Origin: Mariniblastus sp.
Lineage (GTDB): Bacteria > Planctomycetota > Planctomycetia > Pirellulales > Pirellulaceae
Reading direction: 5' to 3'
DNA length: 55,807 nt
Assembly (NCBI GenBank): GCA_014237975.1
Contig: JABACA010000014.1
Location: 1-55,807, forward strand
Below the pieces are notes generated by a model. The model searched no databases. It was given only the letters and a program-made list of their open reading frames with translations, and was not told the origin of the DNA. Below, one piece after another: positions 53,728 to 55,807 of this stretch. Every line of letters starts with the position of its first letter. Positions within the stretch are counted from its first letter, which is position 1. A program made the position numbers and the translations under genes.

Positions 53728-55299
53728 TTACTTGGCATTTTTGTTGAGCGGCTGGGGAACCACCAATGCTTTTGGAAAATCAGCAGCATGGTCGCCACCA
53801 CGGGTTCCCAAACGCTTGTTCTGGGAACTTCCTCGTGGTTGATTCATGGGTATATCCATCCCGCCAAGTTCCGCCATCATCTGATAAAGACGGTTTTCCA
53901 TCCCCTTGGATTGTTTGGCAACCGAGGGGTCGCGAATCAGGTTGTTTTGCTCGCCCGGATCAGCCTGGAGATCGAAAAACTCATCGGTATCCCACAGGCC
54001 ATAGTACGTCGTGTATTTGTATTTATCGCTGCGCAAAGAAAACACGGTTGGTGATTGTGGAAAGTTTTTCTCCCAGTAGTACGCATAAAGAAAATACTTT
54101 CTCCATGGAACCGGTTTCCCCTGGGCCAAGTCGATAAAACTCTCTCCGTCCATATGGGGCGGCTTTTGCAGTCCCATCGCCTGCATCACGGTAGGGGCAA
54201 TATCGATGTTTGCGACCATTTTGTCGATCACTGTATTCCCATCAAACAGGTCGGGACACTGCATCAACATCGGAACACGTATCGAGGTTTCATAAGCAAC
54301 CCGCTTGTCAATCAGGCCGTGTTCACCAAACATGAAACCGTTATCGCCCATATAAATCACAAGCGTCTCGTCATAAATACCCATCTCCTGCAACTTCTCC
54401 ATCACGGCGCCCACGCTGTCATCTACGGAGCACAGCGATTCGCAATATCGCTTGTAATATTGCTCGATATTCAAATCGCTGTGATAAGGAAAATCGACGC
54501 CATGCCAACTGTTGCGCTGGTCCAATAGCCAACGCGGCAAATCGCGTTTGTTATCTGTGAGCTTGGCTTCACTGGCCGGACGTTTGAATGGCTTGTCGGC
54601 AAATTTTTGATCGTACTTTTTCTCAGGTGTGAAATTTGCGTGAACCGCCTTGTGCGAAAGATATAGAAAGAACGGTTTGTCACTCTCTGTCTGGTTTTCC
54701 AGGAAATCAATGGCATAGTCAGTCAGTTCGGTCGTGATATATCCCTTTTGCTTTACCCGTTGACCATTGACGTTGAGAGTGTAGTTCGGACCGGGCGCCA
54801 AATAATGCCCCTGGCCTTTGAAACTGACCCAGTAATCGAATCCGGGGCGAGGCCCATCATGATGTCCACCCATATGCCATTTGCCAACAAAGCCTGTTTT
54901 GTATCCAGCCTTTTGCAGGTATTGAGGGAAAAACTGGGTCCCTTCCGGCACCAGCCGGTTATTGTCAATCACCCGATGTCGAAACGTATAGAGTCCTGTC
55001 AAAATCGATGCGCGACTGGGAGAACAAAGAGACGTCGTCACCAACGCGTTCTCGAAGTGCACACCGTTGGCCGCCATCGCATCCATATGGGGCGTTTCGG
55101 CAAACTGATGTCCCAAGAAGCTCATCGCGTCGTAGCGATGATCATCGGATAAAATAAAAACCACATTTCGCGGTTTCTTGTTTTTCAATTTCACCGGCTC
55201 GATGGTATCAGGAACCGCACGGACCGCATCTTCGTCGGCTGACCAACCCACCGTTGGCATCAAGAGGATTGCAAATAAACCCAGCAACAAATTTCTCAT
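53728..55299 (-). CDS. Secreted sulfatase
   Basis: The 523-aa protein has a signal peptide (MRNLLLGLFAILLMPTVGWSA) and an alkaline-phosphatase-fold sulfatase domain. The formylglycine site is C92-S-P-S-R96 (LCSPSRASILTG). Metal ligands are in ILSDDHRYD (Asp-Asp) and IYMGDNGFMFGEHG, plus GKWHMGGH with conserved Lys and His. The enzyme removes sulfate from sulfated polysaccharides, a typical planctomycete habit. The modifying enzyme is not in the window. Start 55299 has AGAGGG about nine bases upstream, preferred over 55338. A 14-bp tandem repeat follows the gene. Confidence 0.93.
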   Translation of the reverse strand: MRNLLLGLFAILLMPTVGWSADEDAVRAVPDTIEPVKLKNKKPRNVVFILSDDHRYDAMSFLGHQFAETPHMDAMAANGVHFENALVTTSLCSPSRASILTGLYTFRHRVIDNNRLVPEGTQFFPQYLQKAGYKTGFVGKWHMGGHHDGPRPGFDYWVSFKGQGHYLAPGPNYTLNVNGQRVKQKGYITTELTDYAIDFLENQTESDKPFFLYLSHKAVHANFTPEKKYDQKFADKPFKRPASEAKLTDNKRDLPRWLLDQRNSWHGVDFPYHSDLNIEQYYKRYCESLCSVDDSVGAVMEKLQEMGIYDETLVIYMGDNGFMFGEHGLIDKRVAYETSIRVPMLMQCPDLFDGNTVIDKMVANIDIAPTVMQAMGLQKPPHMDGESFIDLAQGKPVPWRKYFLYAYYWEKNFPQSPTVFSLRSDKYKYTTYYGLWDTDEFFDLQADPGEQNNLIRDPSVAKQSKGMENRLYQMMAELGGMDIPMNQPRGSSQNKRLGTRGGDHAADFPKALVVPQPLNKNAK

Positions 55300-55550
55300 C
55301 ACAACAAACCCTCTGAAAAAACGGACTGACCCAGGCAACCTTCATGATACCCTTCATCGCCAAACTCCAAGCACCAAGATTGGCGAATTCAGCACGCAAA
55401 TTTGATTTGATTTGCGGCCTTTGATCGAATGCTGTATTTACGTGACGCAACGGCAGCAGGAGGTTCCGCCCCCCGCTAGAACCACGCTCAGCCTGGCAGG
55501 CAGGCATGAAAGAAAGCCAAACCGTTAATTGGGCACACTTCTGGAAAAAC

Positions 55551-55807
55551 CTAGGATGGGCCGGCCAGCTCCCTGGATCGTTCAATCGCTGCTCGCACGG
55601 CCGATTCGACGATTCGGTCAAATCCAAGTTGGTCCAAGACCGCCAGGCCCGCCACGGTTGTTCCAGCGGGACTGGAGACCTGCTTTCGCAATTCGGCAGG
55701 ATCCTGCCCGGTGGCCTTGAGCAATTCAGCCGCTCCGATCACCGTTTCTACGACCAGGTGTTTGGCAACGTCTGCCTCCAGCCCTGCGTTCACGCCACTC
55801 TGGATCA
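55551..55807 (-). CDS. proC: Pyrroline-5-carboxylate reductase, 3' part
   Basis: The gene runs off the window end, so only the C-terminal 85 residues or so are present. They match ProC, which makes proline from pyrroline-5-carboxylate with NAD(P)H. Visible blocks are IQSGVNAGLEADVAKHLVVE, SSPAGTTVAGLAVLDQLGFD and the closing AAIERSRELAG. The GTG at 55793 could be mistaken for a start, but the same frame continues to the edge with conserved residues. The sulfatase gene follows it on the same strand after about 250 bases. Confidence 0.9.
   Translation of the reverse strand, partial: IQSGVNAGLEADVAKHLVVETVIGAAELLKATGQDPAELRKQVSSPAGTTVAGLAVLDQLGFDRIVESAVRAAIERSRELAGPS

Noticed and set aside
1..55807. 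tRNA, rRNA, CRISPR array, insertion sequence or prophage
   Set aside because: No T-loop-like GGTTCGAATCC with a matching cloverleaf, no regularly spaced repeats and no transposase or integrase product was seen.

Overview
The window reads as chromosomal DNA of a planctomycete, probably Pirellulaceae-like. This is inferred from gene content, since no rRNA or other marker was seen. The indicators are a DUF1571 lipoprotein-carrier-like protein, a GYF_2/DUF4339 protein, secreted proteins with planctomycete-style CxxCH signatures, a DUF4129 membrane protein, a sulfatase, an ExbB/ExbD locus with giant TPR and toroid proteins, and mraZ-rsmH without the rest of a dcw cluster. About 45 genes are densely packed on both strands. 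No tRNA, rRNA, insertion sequence, phage gene or CRISPR array was found.

Layout. 0.25-4.7 kb: GYF_2 protein, M42 aminopeptidase, S41 C-terminal processing protease, DUF1571 protein. 5.1-7.5 kb: an FHA-GAF-histidine-kinase-like protein with a degraded ATP site, and two TatA paralogues. 7.8-14.3 kb: a minus-strand operon encoding a 998-aa TPR protein, ExbB/TolQ, ExbD/TolR and a 666-aa protein. The last of these has a TonB-like SxxxH transmembrane helix joined through a long linker to an alpha/alpha-toroid (terpene-cyclase-like) domain. 14.7-23.3 kb: iodotyrosine-deiodinase-like flavoprotein, DUF4129 membrane protein, S46 dipeptidyl-peptidase, a CxxCH secreted protein, a TPR protein and UppP. 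23.5-29.6 kb: leuCD, a trypsin-like protease, a GC-rich hypothetical gene, bioB and a small hypothetical gene. 29.6-33.5 kb: SASA-type esterase, TraB/Tiki-like protein, PSP1 protein with a Cys-rich tail, MoCo-carrier-like protein.

33.6-38.3 kb: a LysM membrane protein interrupted by an in-frame TAG, rsmH, mraZ and queA. 38.4-43.4 kb: a ketosynthase-like protein lacking the nucleophilic Cys, two paralogous GNAT-fold proteins and, between them on the other strand, an extended SDR. Together these may form a lipid N-acylation/reduction module. 43.5-47.5 kb: a lipoprotein, a BON-domain protein with a CxxCxxCxxC cluster and a YtcJ-like amidohydrolase. 48-52.3 kb: an RND pump and its adaptor. 52.5-55.8 kb: an EfpL(YeiP)-type elongation factor, a conserved hypothetical, a sulfatase and the 3' part of proC.

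The best candidates for something undescribed are the ExbBD operon with the TonB-helix/toroid fusion, the KS-like/GNAT/SDR island, and the stop codon inside the LysM domain next to the remnant dcw genes. Start codons were moved inward where a signal peptide, domain start or Shine-Dalgarno sequence argued for it.
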